Origin: Notospermus geniculatus | Lineage: Eukaryota; Nemertea; Pilidiophora; Heteronemertea; Lineidae | Assembly: GCA_002633025.1 (NCBI GenBank) | Contig: NMRB01001539.1 | Coordinates: forward strand, 67,680-131,679 | DNA length: 64,000 nt | Reading direction: 5' to 3' | In this document: positions 1-56,370 of the stretch, piece after piece | Numbering within the stretch: position 1 is the first letter of the stretch | Layout of the letters: each line of letters opens with the position of its first letter | Program-made: the position numbers and the translations under genes | The notes under the pieces: generated by a model | The model's input: the letters and a program-made list of their open reading frames with translations, nothing else | Told to the model about the DNA's origin: nothing | Databases searched by the model: none

Positions 1-335
1 AGTTTATTTAAAACAGAGGGTAATAATTCTAGTCATTATTCCACAAGAAAAGCTGAAAAATGTCCTCTTTTGGCTTAAAACAGAATAAATCGGGGTAATT
101 CTGCCGAGAAAGACTTTTCGTTGAGCATTAAGAAACAAATTGCTTTGTTAGAGTTAGTCATTTTCTCAAAACGATTGTAATCATTGGCAACTCTGGTTTG
201 AAGCACTTTTTGAATTGAAGTTGGAAGTTCTTCGTTTGGTGGCCAGATGGCAGCACTTACTGGCTGTTGGGGTGAGGGGCAGTTTTTGTGTTCACATGCA
301 GATGGCAGCATTATCAGTTTGCTCTCTGGAGATTA
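1..335. other. No gene recognised; unique-looking DNA
   Basis: I see no exon, RNA gene or clear repeat. Presumably intron sequence of the PCBP gene, because the KH2 exon that follows is internal. Confidence 0.4.
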
Positions 336-395
336 CGGGCAGATTTCACAAAGGATGTTTAGCTAAATCAGCAATTTAATTCATAGTTATTCAGG

Positions 396-643
396 TTAAA
401 GGCCTAGAAAAGCATTGTTTTGCTGCCTGTACACTGCTTGATCAGCGGCGTTTACCTGCAGGATAATCACATGCGCCTAACATTCCTGCGTTTATCTGCA
501 GGAAGACAAAAGAAAAGAGTTGAATGACTCTAAACAAGGCCTCTTGAGTGTTCAAATATTCTTTTGCGTGCGATTATCCGGCAGGTAAACGCCGCCGATC
601 AATTACCGTACAGGCAGCAAAACAATGCTTTTCTAGGCCTTTA
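396..643. mobile_element. MITE with about 75-bp inverted arms (TTAAAGGCCTAGAAAA)
   Basis: Arms 396-470 and 568-643 are imperfect inverted repeats beginning TTAAAGGCCTAGAAAAGC. A relative occurs at 7005-7293. Confidence 0.75.
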
Positions 644-1137
644 CCCTGAACTTGGAGGAATTATACTGACAGGAGGAACAGCGAGCTCACTTCAAAGGTT
701 TCATCATCGCCACCGCCGATCCCTATTTGTATGGGCTTTAACGAGGTGTTAATTACTATTAACAAACACACCGCATGAGTGATTCCGCGGCTTCGGAATT
801 TCCGATAAAGATTGGGGGAGACAAGCTTCTCAGAGAGTTCTCATCTGACCTCAGTTAATTCCATGCCGACAGAGATTTATTGTCCGTCAGATGAATAAAA
901 TTGCATTTAGTCAAATATAGCAACGGAAAACATCCACATTTCCAGCACATCTCAAAGTCCCGCTGAACACGTGGACGCTACCCACCCCTACTAAAAATCG
1001 ACGCGCCCACACACAGCGCTCGTAGCGGCAGATTGTCGAACTACCCTTTACACAATGCTCGCGCCAAATGTAGCTGCACCTGGTCAAAATATCGAGAAGT
1101 TGTGAAAATATCGCCATGAAACTTATAATATATAGAT

Positions 1138-1245
1138 ACTGACAAGAAAGACAAATCGATTGATGTATCCTATGTCAAATTTGATCCAGCCATTGCTGAG
1201 ATATCATTCATAAACCTCACGCCATTCGAAAGTGGAATGAAGATG
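1138..1245. mobile_element. Fragment of the CTTCATTCCACATCC inverted-repeat family
   Basis: Resembles the right arm of the elements at 50830-51261 and 62224-62686 (GACAAGAAAGACAA, then CAAATTTGATCCAGCC). Only one arm is present. Confidence 0.55.
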
Positions 1246-1856
1246 GCGGCTGTAGAACAAGGCAGAAACGGCCGTTTTTCAAAAGCGGATCAACATTGTC
1301 GACGCTATTCGACGCCCTACTGCTCAATATCATGAGAAAGATCAAAATCTCATCTTTTAAGATCACTTTATGTGAACTTCAGGACTTTATGAGAAGTAAA
1401 GTTATTACAGTTTGAATTGACGTGCCTTCAACATTTTCGTCATTCATGTCACTGCACGAAAACTGGCGTAAAATGTGTAAATTTTGTTCGATTTGCATGA
1501 ATGAAAGGTTAGAATACCGATCTTGATTTTCTCTTTTCTGGTCTTACAAGTTCGTAGGTATTCTGCCGACACAAACCATGTAAACAGTGCATTTTCAGAC
1601 CGCATATTTTTCAAATACCGGCACGTAGTACCGCCAGCTCACGCTAGAGGGCAGTGACAATTCGGGCTGCGTCGGTACCGCTGATTACTTCAAGCGAGAG
1701 GGCCTAATTGTTGTGCAAACACTGCGGGCCTTTGTGTTCCATTGTTTGGGGAGGTGTGAAAAAGGGATTATAGAGGGGCAATTAGCTCGCTGTTCCTCCT
1801 GTCAGTATAATTCCTCCAAGCCCTGAATAACTATGAATTAAAACACTGATAGCTAG

Positions 1857-1913
1857 ATTTGGCGGCCAGTGTGCTGCTAGCTAAAGCTAGCAGCACACTG
1901 GCCGCCAAATCTG
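1857..1913. repeat. 57-bp palindrome
   Basis: GATTTGGCGGCCAGTGTGCT at the left is repeated in reverse complement at the right around GCTAGCTAAAGCTAGC. The arm motif recurs at about 2293-2311. Confidence 0.85.
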
Positions 1914-2377
1914 GCATCCAGAAGCGTTCGACTGAACGCCTCTGAACGCCTCTCGACGCCAGAGTTGGCTGCCAGGGGATCCTGGTGAAAGCACACCTGC
2001 CCAGACTTGGCGTTCAGTAACATCTTTTCGGGCCACTTGAGGCTTCCACTTTGAAATCATGTGACATCAAGACGCAAGCTGATTGGCCAAAGCCTCGTCG
2101 CCGACTCCAAGTTTGGCTCACTTGGCTGCTTCGGGAGTTCACAGGCGTCCAAAATCAAACATGTTTGATATCTGGAGTTCAGTGAAGTTCAGTGGCGTCC
2201 GGCGGCGTTCTCCTGAGTCCATTTGTAGCACATTGGGGATTTTTCTGGCGTTCGGACATTGGCGTCGAAAAAACGCCTCTGCACGCCGAAGTTGGCGGCC
2301 AGTGTGCTGCATGCTTAAACACCCTTTGTGAAATCGGCCCTACATCTTCTCATGTCTGTACGTTCTGTCTGTTTCAG

Positions 2378-46585
<44,208 letters not shown>

Positions 46586-46746
46586 AGACATACGGATGCT
46601 CGTTTTACAAAGTCTCGCCATTCTTGCTGTGGTTACCTCTGAAATGGCATTGCATTGTCACGATACTCTTGGTGTCAGACATTTTTAAAGATGACTCGTG
46701 CTATGAAAATCGGCGTGTCAAATTAAGTTCACTCGGCGATTGCTGA

Positions 46747-46752
46747 AATAAA
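46747..46752 (+). promoter_or_regulatory. PCBP: Candidate polyadenylation signal AATAAA
   Basis: AATAAA lies 162 bp after the PCBP stop codon and is followed by G/T-rich sequence (CCTTGTGTAGG). It is the first canonical signal downstream of the stop. A longer 3' UTR is possible; another AATAAA occurs at 48274. Confidence 0.4.
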
Positions 46753-47062
46753 TGCCTTGTGTAGGCAGCTGTGAGTGGTCAATACACAAGGATGAATTGT
46801 TTGAGACAAAAAAATGTCTTGAATTATGTATAAAACTACATATTCTATGCATGTATGAACATTGTATTTATACATTGAGTATCATACATGTGTATCACAA
46901 TGCATTTTCATTTCTGATGTGCCAGCTGCAGACGCCAATCATGACATAGATGAAACTGTTGCCAGCGCCACCTGGAAAGATCAAAGGAAGCGAAAGTCCT
47001 CTCCTGATGTTCTGTGATATCTAGAGTTCGAAGGTATGACCTCTCGGTTCTCTGATTGTATG

Positions 47063-47707
47063 GGTGACCTGTGCACCCATCCTGAGAACATCAGGGGTTA
47101 CTAGCGCTCGCTGCCTTCATCACCGCACACAAACCCCAGAGGACATCCGCTGGAATCGGTGGAGTATCAAAGCCATTCCAGGAAACGTTCATCACTCCAT
47201 AACCTCATCCCAAGTAGGCCGGTAATTGATACACATAACTACACAAGTTTGAACAAAGCTGACCCGGCAGGTCAACATGAAATAAACTCCAGCGTTGTAT
47301 TCCTGTTTCGCGATGTGGCTTAAAATGATATACATTCTGTGCGAAGCATGTAGGATAGGCTGAACTCAACTTAGGTTGAAATACCGTCGGCATATCCATG
47401 TCAGTAGCTTGGCTGCGAAACACCATATATTCCATACGCCATTACATACGTGTAACTGATCTCTAGTTAGGTTGAGTTGGGGAAGTTGAGGTAGTTAAGC
47501 ACTGTGCTCTGCGTGACAGTATGATACAATCTACATATAACACCTGTCATCTTAAGGTGAATCAGAATGGCGTTCGCTGATTGGGGGCATTTTCTCGACG
47601 CCAAATATCCAGCAAATCAGGCGGATGTCCTCTGGGGTTCGTGTGCGGTGACGAAGGGAGTGAGCAGTAAGAACCCCTGATGTTCTCAGGATGTGTGCAC
47701 AGGTAAC
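47063..47707. mobile_element. Inverted-repeat element (GGTGACCTGTGCACC ends)
   Basis: The arms share CCTGAGAACATCAGGGGTT and ACCCCAGAGGACATCCGC, running inward for about 110 bp. The interior has no recognised ORF. Confidence 0.85.
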
Positions 47708-47709
47708 AA

Positions 47710-50060
47710 TCTACAGGACTGATTCATACCTCCTGGACAGATGGCGCTGGTACAGTTGATCATCAGATGTGTCTTGAAGTGACACATGTCCGAAATACTG
47801 TTGATTCAAATTTTCCATTTCTTACGCCGATCTCAGAAGCCAATATATTATATTCTATATTATATTATAAGTATTTGAAAAATTACTCAAATTTTGAAAA
47901 TGCATTGTCTAGGAGTGCTATAGTCTTCTCCGATTATTGTAACAGTTATGATTGACAAATTTAATAATTAGTAATTTATCATTATTAGTTTAATGGCTGG
48001 CAGTTAATTAGTAGTTAATTAATTGCCATTACACTAGTAAATTATTTTGATTGGTAATTAATTACCAGTTAGTGAGTGAGAGTTGGCTTCTTTATTTGCC
48101 ATTATCAACTCATGATGGTTCATTACTAATTTCGAAGCATTATTATTGATTTAAATACTTTGGAAATATTAGGAGAGCATATCAGAGAACGAAAAACACT
48201 CATACGTCTGGCCAAAGAAGTCTATATTTTGTAGAGTGTAAAAAGTATATACATGCCGAGAACATATCTACTTAATAAAATGTGGACATTTTTGAGAAAT
48301 GCTCCCATGTCGATTCATTTTGAGCATCTGTAGCTCTCTAAGTCCATTTGGTCCCAAGTTTCTCACTCCCATTTGTACATATTCCTCATAAAAGAAGGGT
48401 TGCAAATGATTTTCTTCCTCGCAGAGCAGCAGCAGCTGTATTTTTCAGGGTTAGTTAAGTCACTGGACTTGACCTGGCAATATTTAGTGGAATGTAAAAA
48501 CCATTCACCTCTGGGATCTCTTCTACATAGCGCCTGAGGAAGACCCCGATTGGGGTCAAAAATTTGCGAAATATTTGGAGACGACTTTCCAATTTATTGA
48601 AAACCATTTACATGTAGAATACCTCCACCAATGGGAACCGGCGTGCCCAAAGGAGGCGCTGGGGAACAACTCCGCTTTAACACAAAAGCGCATGCGCTGC
48701 GACGTTGAAGACGTCATTGACGTCGCGCATTGTTCGTGACGTTATGTGCGATGCGTCATTCAGAATCAATGACATTGCTCTTCGGTCTGTTGTTGATGCT
48801 AAAACAGTCAATTTTATCGATGAAATTCAACATGTTCCCACTTGAATTTTCGTTTGAAAACATTCAGATACATTGAGTCAGTCCTATACTTGATGATAAA
48901 CGTGTAAAATTTGAAATTCAATGGACTACTTCAGGTATATTGGGGATAGAAATAGGATGTAGTTTCAGAATTAAATGGCAAATAACTTTGGCTTGACTTT
49001 CGACGTCATAGTTTTAGCTGAGTTGTTCGTCAGCGCCACGTCACGGATTAGTTCTGCTGGTTCCTCATTACAGTTGAATTTGGCTTCATGTATTTGAAGC
49101 AAATCGGATAACTTCCAGTTTCACCTTGAGTTGACATGATAATTGTGCATGGTGTATAAGAAATATGTACTGGGATTTTGGCTAACTTGGGACGAAATGG
49201 ACTTCATGTATTTGTTTGATTTATTCAGAGGGTGCTTCCGTGCAGAATTTTCATGCAGTGTTCGAATACCTGATCTTTTGTTGACCAAGATCAATTGCCA
49301 TACTGTTCTCTAAAACAAAGAAAGATAAATTTTGGAGAGTTTTCCTTTTGAAAAATGGCATGTGGGGTTTACCTGAATGAATGTTTTAGCTGTCGTCTAG
49401 TTTATGTCCATCACTAGCTCCCCCATGTCAAATGATTTTGCTGTGTACCGATGAAGCGTTTACCGGTAGTAAGTCTGTACTCCCGTTGAATTAGTTTCCG
49501 GTCAATGTATCCCCAAGTTTTACAAAATATTAGCTTTGTTGCCACAATGTATGTCAAAGACTGCTGAAACATTGGGCTTTCATCGTCACCATACACCCCC
49601 CTTGGGTAGCATTTATACATGTATAGTGTCACCTATTTGGTACCTTATTGTTATGTCATAACCCTTGGTACCTTTAAGTCTTTGCACTATTGTGACTTCT
49701 GTATAGTACCCGTGCACCCATCAAGTAAAGTAACCCTATAGTTATGATTAAAAAAGCCGCCAATAACTGCTGATTTTCTTTTTTTCACTGTTCACCCTTC
49801 ACGGGAAACCTGTGTCATGTATTAAAAGTGAAAAACCAATGGAATTATTGTAGGGAGGGGTGTGACTTACTGTGGGGGGGGGGGGGCTTGACATGGCCCT
49901 TTCCTTTGCAAAGTTACAGGAATGACTCCGTGATGTGCCGTTCGCTTAAGTTTCCATTGAAAATATTTTTAGGATATTCTTCCCTCAAAGTGTATGGACA
50001 CGTTTGATATGTGTCCACCCCACCACAAACAAAATTCAAAATTAACCTTCACAGATGACA
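47710..50060. other. No gene recognised
   Basis: AT-rich DNA with simple TTAATTA-like stretches near 47950-48070, a G-run near 49877 and no supported exon or RNA gene. Might include distal 3' UTR, but nothing shows this. Confidence 0.4.
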
Positions 50061-50064
50061 ACTT

Positions 50065-50525
50065 GGGCGTGCCAGCCATGCTATTTCATCAAAAGTGAGG
50101 TTTAGCACCTTTCCGACTCCGGCTTCAACTACCAGAATGAATTGCAGTCCGATGTAGACATCCTTGAAATAAAAACGATTTGATAGACGTTTAATCGTAA
50201 AATGCCATAACTTTGTGGTAAATAATTTTGACTCTGATCGGAAGTGCACATGAATTGCAAATATTATAGTCGTGTTTCAAGTCGTAACGACTTGGATTAC
50301 GAATTCAATATTCATTATTTATCCACACTTCCGATTTATACATGTAAGGACAGAATTTTCTGCCTTCAGTTTATGGTGTTTGACGAATTGAAAATGCCTA
50401 TCAAATAGTTTTTATCAAGGACAAATTGAAAACGTCTATCAAATCGTTTTTATCAAGGATGTCCATTATAAAGTTGTTGCTGTAGTTGAAACACGGGCTG
50501 CCAACCCCCCCCCCTCACAGGGTCA
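50065..50525. mobile_element. Diverged inverted-repeat element
   Basis: CATCCTTGAAATAAAAACGA at about 50159 pairs with TCGTTTTTATCAAGGATG at about 50444, plus a partial extra copy. Ends are weak. Confidence 0.45.
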
Positions 50526-50829
50526 TGGCAGCTGAAGTCATGTTTTGTAGAAAACCTGAAAACCGACTTGGTTGATGTGTCACAAGGTTTTGGAACCTGC
50601 TATGAAAATTCTGAATGTTAGCATTTATCCTGGTTCTTGTGGCTACGAGCCACGTGTGCTATCAATTTGCTGCCATATCGTATATAGCTAGATAGTTCAC
50701 AGCACCCTCTTTTGATAAACTGCTGGTATGAATATATTTATGGTTTGTTCAGATACCTGTTAGCGATAAATTTAGGTTCCTGTTTCCTGTGGTGAAATGA
50801 AAGAAAATGTGTGCTTGTTGACTGACTTA

Positions 50830-51261
50830 CACTTCATTCCACATCCAATTGGCACGAGGTTTGTGGTTGATATCTCTGCAATGGCTGGGTCAAATTTGAC
50901 AATTACCATCCAATCGATTTGTCTTTTTTGCCGCTACAGGCATCATCGCTCTCATTTTCCCTGTAAACCTGACAGAAAAGAGTTCTTTCACCAATCACAG
51001 TTCGGGTTTATGGCCGAAATGGCGGCCATTTTGAAATGACGCAATGCATCGTGCATGTGTAAACGGCACTGAACACCGTGGTGAAATGAAATGGGTTTTG
51101 AGAAAGGGATCCGTTATGCTGGCCTTGCGCGAAAAATGAAGATAGCAGAAAGATACCGACAAGAAAGACAAGTAAATTGAGGTATGGTATATCAAATTTG
51201 ACCCAGCCGTTGCGGAGATACCAGCTGAAAACCTTGCGCCAATCGGATGTGGAATGAAGTG
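50830..51261. mobile_element. Inverted-repeat element (ACTTCATTCCACATCC)
   Basis: The left ACTTCATTCCACATCCAATT matches ACTTCATTCCACATCCGATT from the right; arms continue through CTGGGTCAAATTTGA and TTGTCTTT. ORFs are arm translations. Related to 62224-62686. Confidence 0.83.
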
Positions 51262-51268
51262 TATTAAA

Positions 51269-51412
51269 GGCCTGCTTTCCATTTGGCACGTTTCCGTGCG
51301 CACGGAAACGCTCGAAAGCATTGTTTGTTTCCGCTTCGTTGTTCACGGCGTGGAAAAAAACAATGCTTTCTTGGGTTTCCGCGCACGGAAACGCGCCAAT
51401 GGAAAGCAGGCC
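51269..51412. mobile_element. MITE (GGCCTGCTTTCCATTTGGC)
   Basis: GGCCTGCTTTCCATTTGGC pairs with GGCCTGCTTTCCATTGGCG from the right; the arms also share CGTTTCCGTGCGC and AAAGCATTGTTT. Flanks AAA/TAA fit a 3-bp target duplication. Confidence 0.85.
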
Positions 51413-51414
51413 TA

Positions 51415-53360
51415 AATGCAGTTTGTTCAGCTGTGACCACCCTGAATAGGCACAGGTGAAGTTGATGGAAAATCAAAGCGATATTTTCTTGTATTTCACT
51501 GCAGTCTTGATATCTATAGACTAAATGTACAGTTAATTGACTTTGTACTGTGTTGAGCTCCTTCTTGTGATCAGAAAGTAGAAAAATTCATGTTATACAA
51601 ATTTTGTGTTGTTTGACTTTTTGCCACAAGATGGGGCTCTTGTATGTGTAAAGTGAATATCATAATAAGTCACATGATCAGGGGTTTAGTTGCAACCTTG
51701 TCCCCAAGGTAGTGTTGGAATGTTACTTGCACACGGCCACACAAGTCCATCTGTACCAAGGTTCAGATTGGTGCTGAGGTTAACGTATAGGCTCGCCCTG
51801 GGGACGGGGTTGTAATCTAGGTTAACATTCCCTGTTTGTCGTATTGTCGCTTTATGTAGTACAATGTATTTTAATTTCTGCAAATTTAGTTTCGTGTACA
51901 TTTCGTAGGAGGCAAATTTTAGAATAATTACTCGGATTGATTCTTAATTTAATTAATTGGTACTTTGATTGACGTGTCGTTAAGATTATTATTGATTATT
52001 GATATTATATTATAGAATGTTACTAAAGAGAACCCAGAAAGCGCCGATTGGCCAAAATAAATATAAAAGATATTTTTGAAATGAAATTATATGATTATTA
52101 TAATGAACTAGTCAAATCACACGTGTGTTTGTTGACTTTGTATGATGGCAGAGGTCATGTGATCATTTGAGTCTTGCCAACCACGTTCTCTCAGACAAAC
52201 CTTGTATTTATCTTCATACAATTTCTCTGTGTCACGTAATGTTTTCCAAATTGCTTGAGTTTGATGTGTCTCAATTATGATTATCCTGCACTCCGCCTAT
52301 TTCAACACTAAAGCCTTAGTTCCACCTATCCCAACTTGAAATTGGTGTTTTTTGACACCCGGGTCTGCCCCGTGCTTGAAAAAAAAAAGTCATGCGCTTA
52401 CACCTATTTTCAGTACTTTTCATTAGTTACTAAACACGGCGAGAGAGGTTGCACTTGCAGCTCAAATTTCACAAGGTTTTTGCTCTATCGCGCATGTGCA
52501 ATACGCTACACACTTACTGCGCCATCTGTCGCCTGGTGTTATAACTAGTAATTGCCGAGTTTATTGGGCTTATACCAATCTAAAAGCCCAGGTGACACAC
52601 GTGTCTGAATTAGCCCCGGCGAGCTCGGCGGGTCTAATAAACACGGGCTTTTTAAACACGGGTCTATTAGACACGGCAAAAAATAGGTGAATGCGCAAGA
52701 AACCTGGGGTTTTGTTGGGCTTGGGATAGGTGGAAGTACAGCTTTAATTTTATCCCGAAATGGTCATCACCATTTTGATATGAAGTCACATGATCTCTGC
52801 ATGTTGTCTTTCCCTAGTTCTTTGTATTCCTCCATGTCACAATTAGAAGAATTGAATGTTAATGATCAAATTGAGGAGGAACTTGAAAAAAATTGTGAAA
52901 CGCCCAGGCCTAAAATACTCTGAACTTTGAAGAGAAAAGGACTGTCTTGTCATACTCGATTCTGAAATCAATTCTCAATCATGACTAGGAAATGAACAAA
53001 GGTTTTATCAGTTTCTCTTCTGATCAGTATACGTATCATCTCATTTGTATATTTCAATGTTTTTTCTAGGATATCAACAGAAGTTTGTGGACTGGGCATC
53101 CGCTAGTAAAGATCCGAGCAATATAAAGAATATCATTTGTTATTTTACAAGAGAGTTGTGCAACATGATCATTGTATCTGTGTTTTGTTTATTCTCATTA
53201 CTTGACCATGGGCTTTGTCATTTTCTACAAGACTTTAATGCATGTTTGGCTGGCCTGCTCGTGGTCATGGAAGCAGTTGCTGATTGCAGTGGGTTGCTAA
53301 GTGGAATTGTTACCTTAGCAACTGGCATTTGGACACGTGTCGTAATGTAGACTACGCTCA
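51415..53360. other. No gene recognised
   Basis: Open frames here are short, lack family signatures and have no consistent splice context. I see no repeat with clear ends. Confidence 0.4.
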
Positions 53361-53365
53361 GTTGA

Positions 53366-53576
53366 CCATAGAAATGAGTGGTTGCTAGGTTTAAAAACTG
53401 GGTACTCTTCCTGCAGCCATAGCAATGAGTGGTTGCGAGGTTTAAAAACTGGGTACCGGTACTCTTCCTGTAGCCATAGCAATGAGTGGTTGCTAGGTTT
53501 AAAAACTGGGTACTCTTCATGGAGCCATAGCAATGAGTGGTTGCTAGGTTTAAAAACTGGGTACTCTTCCTGCAGC
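53366..53576 (+). repeat. Minisatellite, 51-bp unit, 4 copies
   Basis: Units start CCATAGAAATGAGTGGTTGC or CCATAGCAATGAGTGGTTGC at 53366, 53417, 53474 and 53525; one unit is 57 bp through an ACCGGT insertion. Open frames on both strands result from the 3n unit length. Confidence 0.95.
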
Positions 53577-54817
53577 TAGTCTTTGCTGGTTTCAAAGTGC
53601 AACTGTTTAACTGAATGAAATTGGTCTCTGTTGTCATGTACCAACGGTTCTGTGGAACGTGTTCCTGTGGTTAGAAAAAATGAAAGAAATGAATAAATTG
53701 CTTGATGGGCACTGCTCTTTTAGTTTTTTGCAGGCGACAGGTACTTAGGGTTTTGTTCTACTTCTTATTAGTTGGTTACATTTTTTTTCTGACGGTTAGT
53801 GATGGATGCTTATTCTGGTTGATTACAATTAACAATTCTTACCATTGGCATGTACTTATACTGGTTTGTAAATAATTGTCAGGCGGCTGTATAAACTCGG
53901 GGATGAACAGGACTCTGTCACCCATTTCTTTCATGCTTAAGCAGAGCCAATTTCAGTTGCACGTCATTGAGCATGTCAGCCAATCAGATCAAGGTTAACA
54001 TGGTGTCATAATGAATCTGTCTTGTGATTGGTTAGAATTCCAGCTGTATGAATTGTAAATTTAGTGAATTGTTCTGACAGAAAGTATGGAATTGAGATAC
54101 TGGTGTGTTTGTTTCCAGAGGCTCATGCAAATTTTTATATTTCATGAAATAACTGAATTTCGCATTTTCTGATTAAATACTCATTTTTGGCAAAAAAATT
54201 CTGCAACATCAGACAACATGTACATGTATGCAGTGAAAATTCTTTTGCCTCTAAACAAACACATCAGGTGTCAAAATTGTCACCGTGGTTCTTTTCATTG
54301 CCTACATAGCTCAATAAAAATGTTACACTTACAAAATGGCCAATATCTTTTACAATTCTGGCATTTACCCTAAAATATACATATGTACTTGAAGAGCAAG
54401 CTCTCTCGATTAATTTGACACCAGCAGATTCAAAATCCTTCCATGGTTGACTGCACAGGACAGATTTTGTGGACTCGTGAGAAATCTGACTTGCGCCAAC
54501 TTCTCAGTGGTTGAACAGGACAAAGAAGAAGCAACAAATTGAATACTTTCGGTATCAGTAGAATTTCTAAAGGGGCATGCCACCAACAAATTACTCGGAA
54601 AACAAAGAAAGACTGTTGACGCCAACAAGAAAATGTAAATCAACAATGATTTTCGTGGCCCGGGAAAATACCCGTGATAAATTATCTTTAAGTCTGTCCC
54701 ACTTGTCAGTTGCGAGAACTGTAGCAGGGAATAGTAAGGAATTCTTTAAGAAAATCACCAATGATTAGAACCACGGGACAATTCCCCCGATCTGATATCT
54801 GGCAAATGTTCAACTGG

Positions 54818-54910
54818 CTGGATTATCATTGAATGATTGTCAAGATTGCTGGATTATCATTGAATGATTGTCAAGATTGCTGGATTGTCATCGAATGATT
54901 GTCAGGATTG
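54818..54910 (+). repeat. Tandem repeat, 31-bp unit, 3 copies
   Basis: CTGGATTATCATTGAATGAT starts at 54818, 54849 and 54880 (last unit with two changes). The flanks 53640-54780 show nothing recognisable. Confidence 0.93.
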
Positions 54911-55077
54911 CGGCTGATTCTTCATATTATTTTGTTTGTTCATGAAAAGAAAAATTCTCCTATGCTGTCACACCTGAGCTGTTTCTAGCATGTCATGTGT
55001 CCATATTATTTCAACTCGTCATTATTTATCACTTAACACATCGTAGGCATTATGTGAATTTTCAATTAGCAAGAATG

Positions 55078-55576
55078 TACACTGGCTGACAGAAATATTA
55101 GGACACTTTCAAAATTCTAACTTAAGTCATTTTCCTCTTTTTCCTTCCTTTCGTCTCTAACCACTGATTATTTTTCTTATTGATGAGAACATTTTTACCT
55201 TGGCAAGTGGGTTATATAATCCCATTAGATTACCCATACCAAAGGCTATTGACATGGGGTTGCTGATATATGAATAACAAAGACAATCATGATGTGCTTC
55301 GTTCATTCTTGTCACCTCCAATAGCTTTAGCCTTTGAATTTGAGAGGTTTGAATGGCACCCATCATAATTATCTTTGTTATTCATATATCAGCAACCCCT
55401 TGTCAATAATAACCTTTGGCATAGACAATCTCATGGGATTATATAACCCACTTGCCAAGGTAAAAAAATGTTCTCATCAATAACAAAAATAATTAGTGGT
55501 TAGAGACAAAAGGAAGGAAAAAGAGGAAAATGACTTGGAATTTGAAAGTATCCTAATATTTCTGTCAGCCAGTGTA
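55078..55576. mobile_element. Tc1/mariner-like palindromic MITE
   Basis: TA-flanked ends CACTGGCTGACAGAAATATT and CACTGGCTGACAGAAATATT (reversed) followed by AGGACAC/AGGATAC. Arms of about 200 bp surround a short centre. End sequence and TA sites resemble Tc1 elements. Confidence 0.85.
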
Positions 55577-55976
55577 TTTGTGATTAAGTTTTTTTGCAGT
55601 TAGAGATAAATATTATGAATAAGCATCAAAGTTTGATTATCAGTGATCACATTTTTCATTAATCATTACTCTTTACTAATTTGCCTTCTATAAACATTGG
55701 GACGTATTTTTCTTTATTTTTAGATTTAGCCAATGCTTCCATCTATAATATGTGAACTATTGGGAAAGACTGATTTAATTGTGATAAATCAAACGCACAT
55801 TGGTTGTGAAACTGCAGGGCAATTAGCAGGGTCCGTCTTGCCACGTACATCGTCACCTTATATCCATGACAAAGAGAATGTTGCCTATTTGTTTTAAGAC
55901 TGAATAGAATCAAGAATCGAACAATAAAATGAAATCTAAAGCTTGATACACAACAATTACCGAGCATCAGCGACCG

Positions 55977-56361
55977 TAAACTCCCTACGCAGTTGTGAGC
56001 CGCCCCCTTCGGTTTACTCGCTCTCCACAACTACTTCACTTCATAAAATTCGCCGCGTTTGGTCAACAGACGGCGCTGGAAGATAGTCGACCAATGAGAG
56101 CGCCGAGCAACCAGGTACAAGCTGGCCTGAGACACTTTTTCATTGGCTAAACGGATCATGTGATCGAGTAGCCATGGTAGCACAAGAATTCGTTGCCAAC
56201 GGGCCAAAGAGTTCTGAAAGCAGCGTGCTGATAGGCTACAAAACTCGCGCCAGGCCCTGACGCAATCTGTTGACCAAACGCGGCAAATTCTACGAAGTGA
56301 AGCAGTTGTGGAGAGCGGGTAAACCGAAGGGGGCGCGGTGCACAACTGCGTAGGGAGTTTA
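55977..56361. mobile_element. Mutator-like MITE with 9-bp duplication (TAAACTCCCTACGCAG)
   Basis: The 385-bp element is flanked by exact CAGCGACCG repeats (55968-55976, 56362-56370). Ends are TAAACTCCCTACGCAGTTGT on both sides. Confidence 0.92.
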
Positions 56362-56370
56362 CAGCGACCG

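Larger units (their letters stand above)
336..2341. mobile_element. Nested inverted-repeat composite, PIF/Harbinger-like ends
   Basis: Left end GGGCAGATTTCACAAAGG and right end, read in reverse, GGGCCGATTTCACAAAGG form terminal inverted repeats flanked by TAC on both sides. Inner inverted arms at about 375-395 plus 648-690 pair with 1787-1842. A smaller MITE is nested at 396-643 and a palindrome at 1857-1913. A 3-bp target duplication and GGG ends suggest the PIF/Harbinger group. No transposase ORF is present. Confidence 0.6.

Noticed and set aside
1-2377. Search for the upstream KH2 exon (GXXG half) and KH1
   Set aside because: I saw no sequence encoding an LIGKGG-like motif in any frame; those exons must be outside the window.
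50797-51346. Overlapping 80-112-codon frames on both strands
   Set aside because: They lie in the complementary arms of the inverted-repeat element 50830-51261 and recur in the related element at 62224.
53218-53637. 139-codon minus-strand frame with repeated KSTQFLNLATTH
   Set aside because: Produced by a 51-bp minisatellite; the plus strand is equally open.
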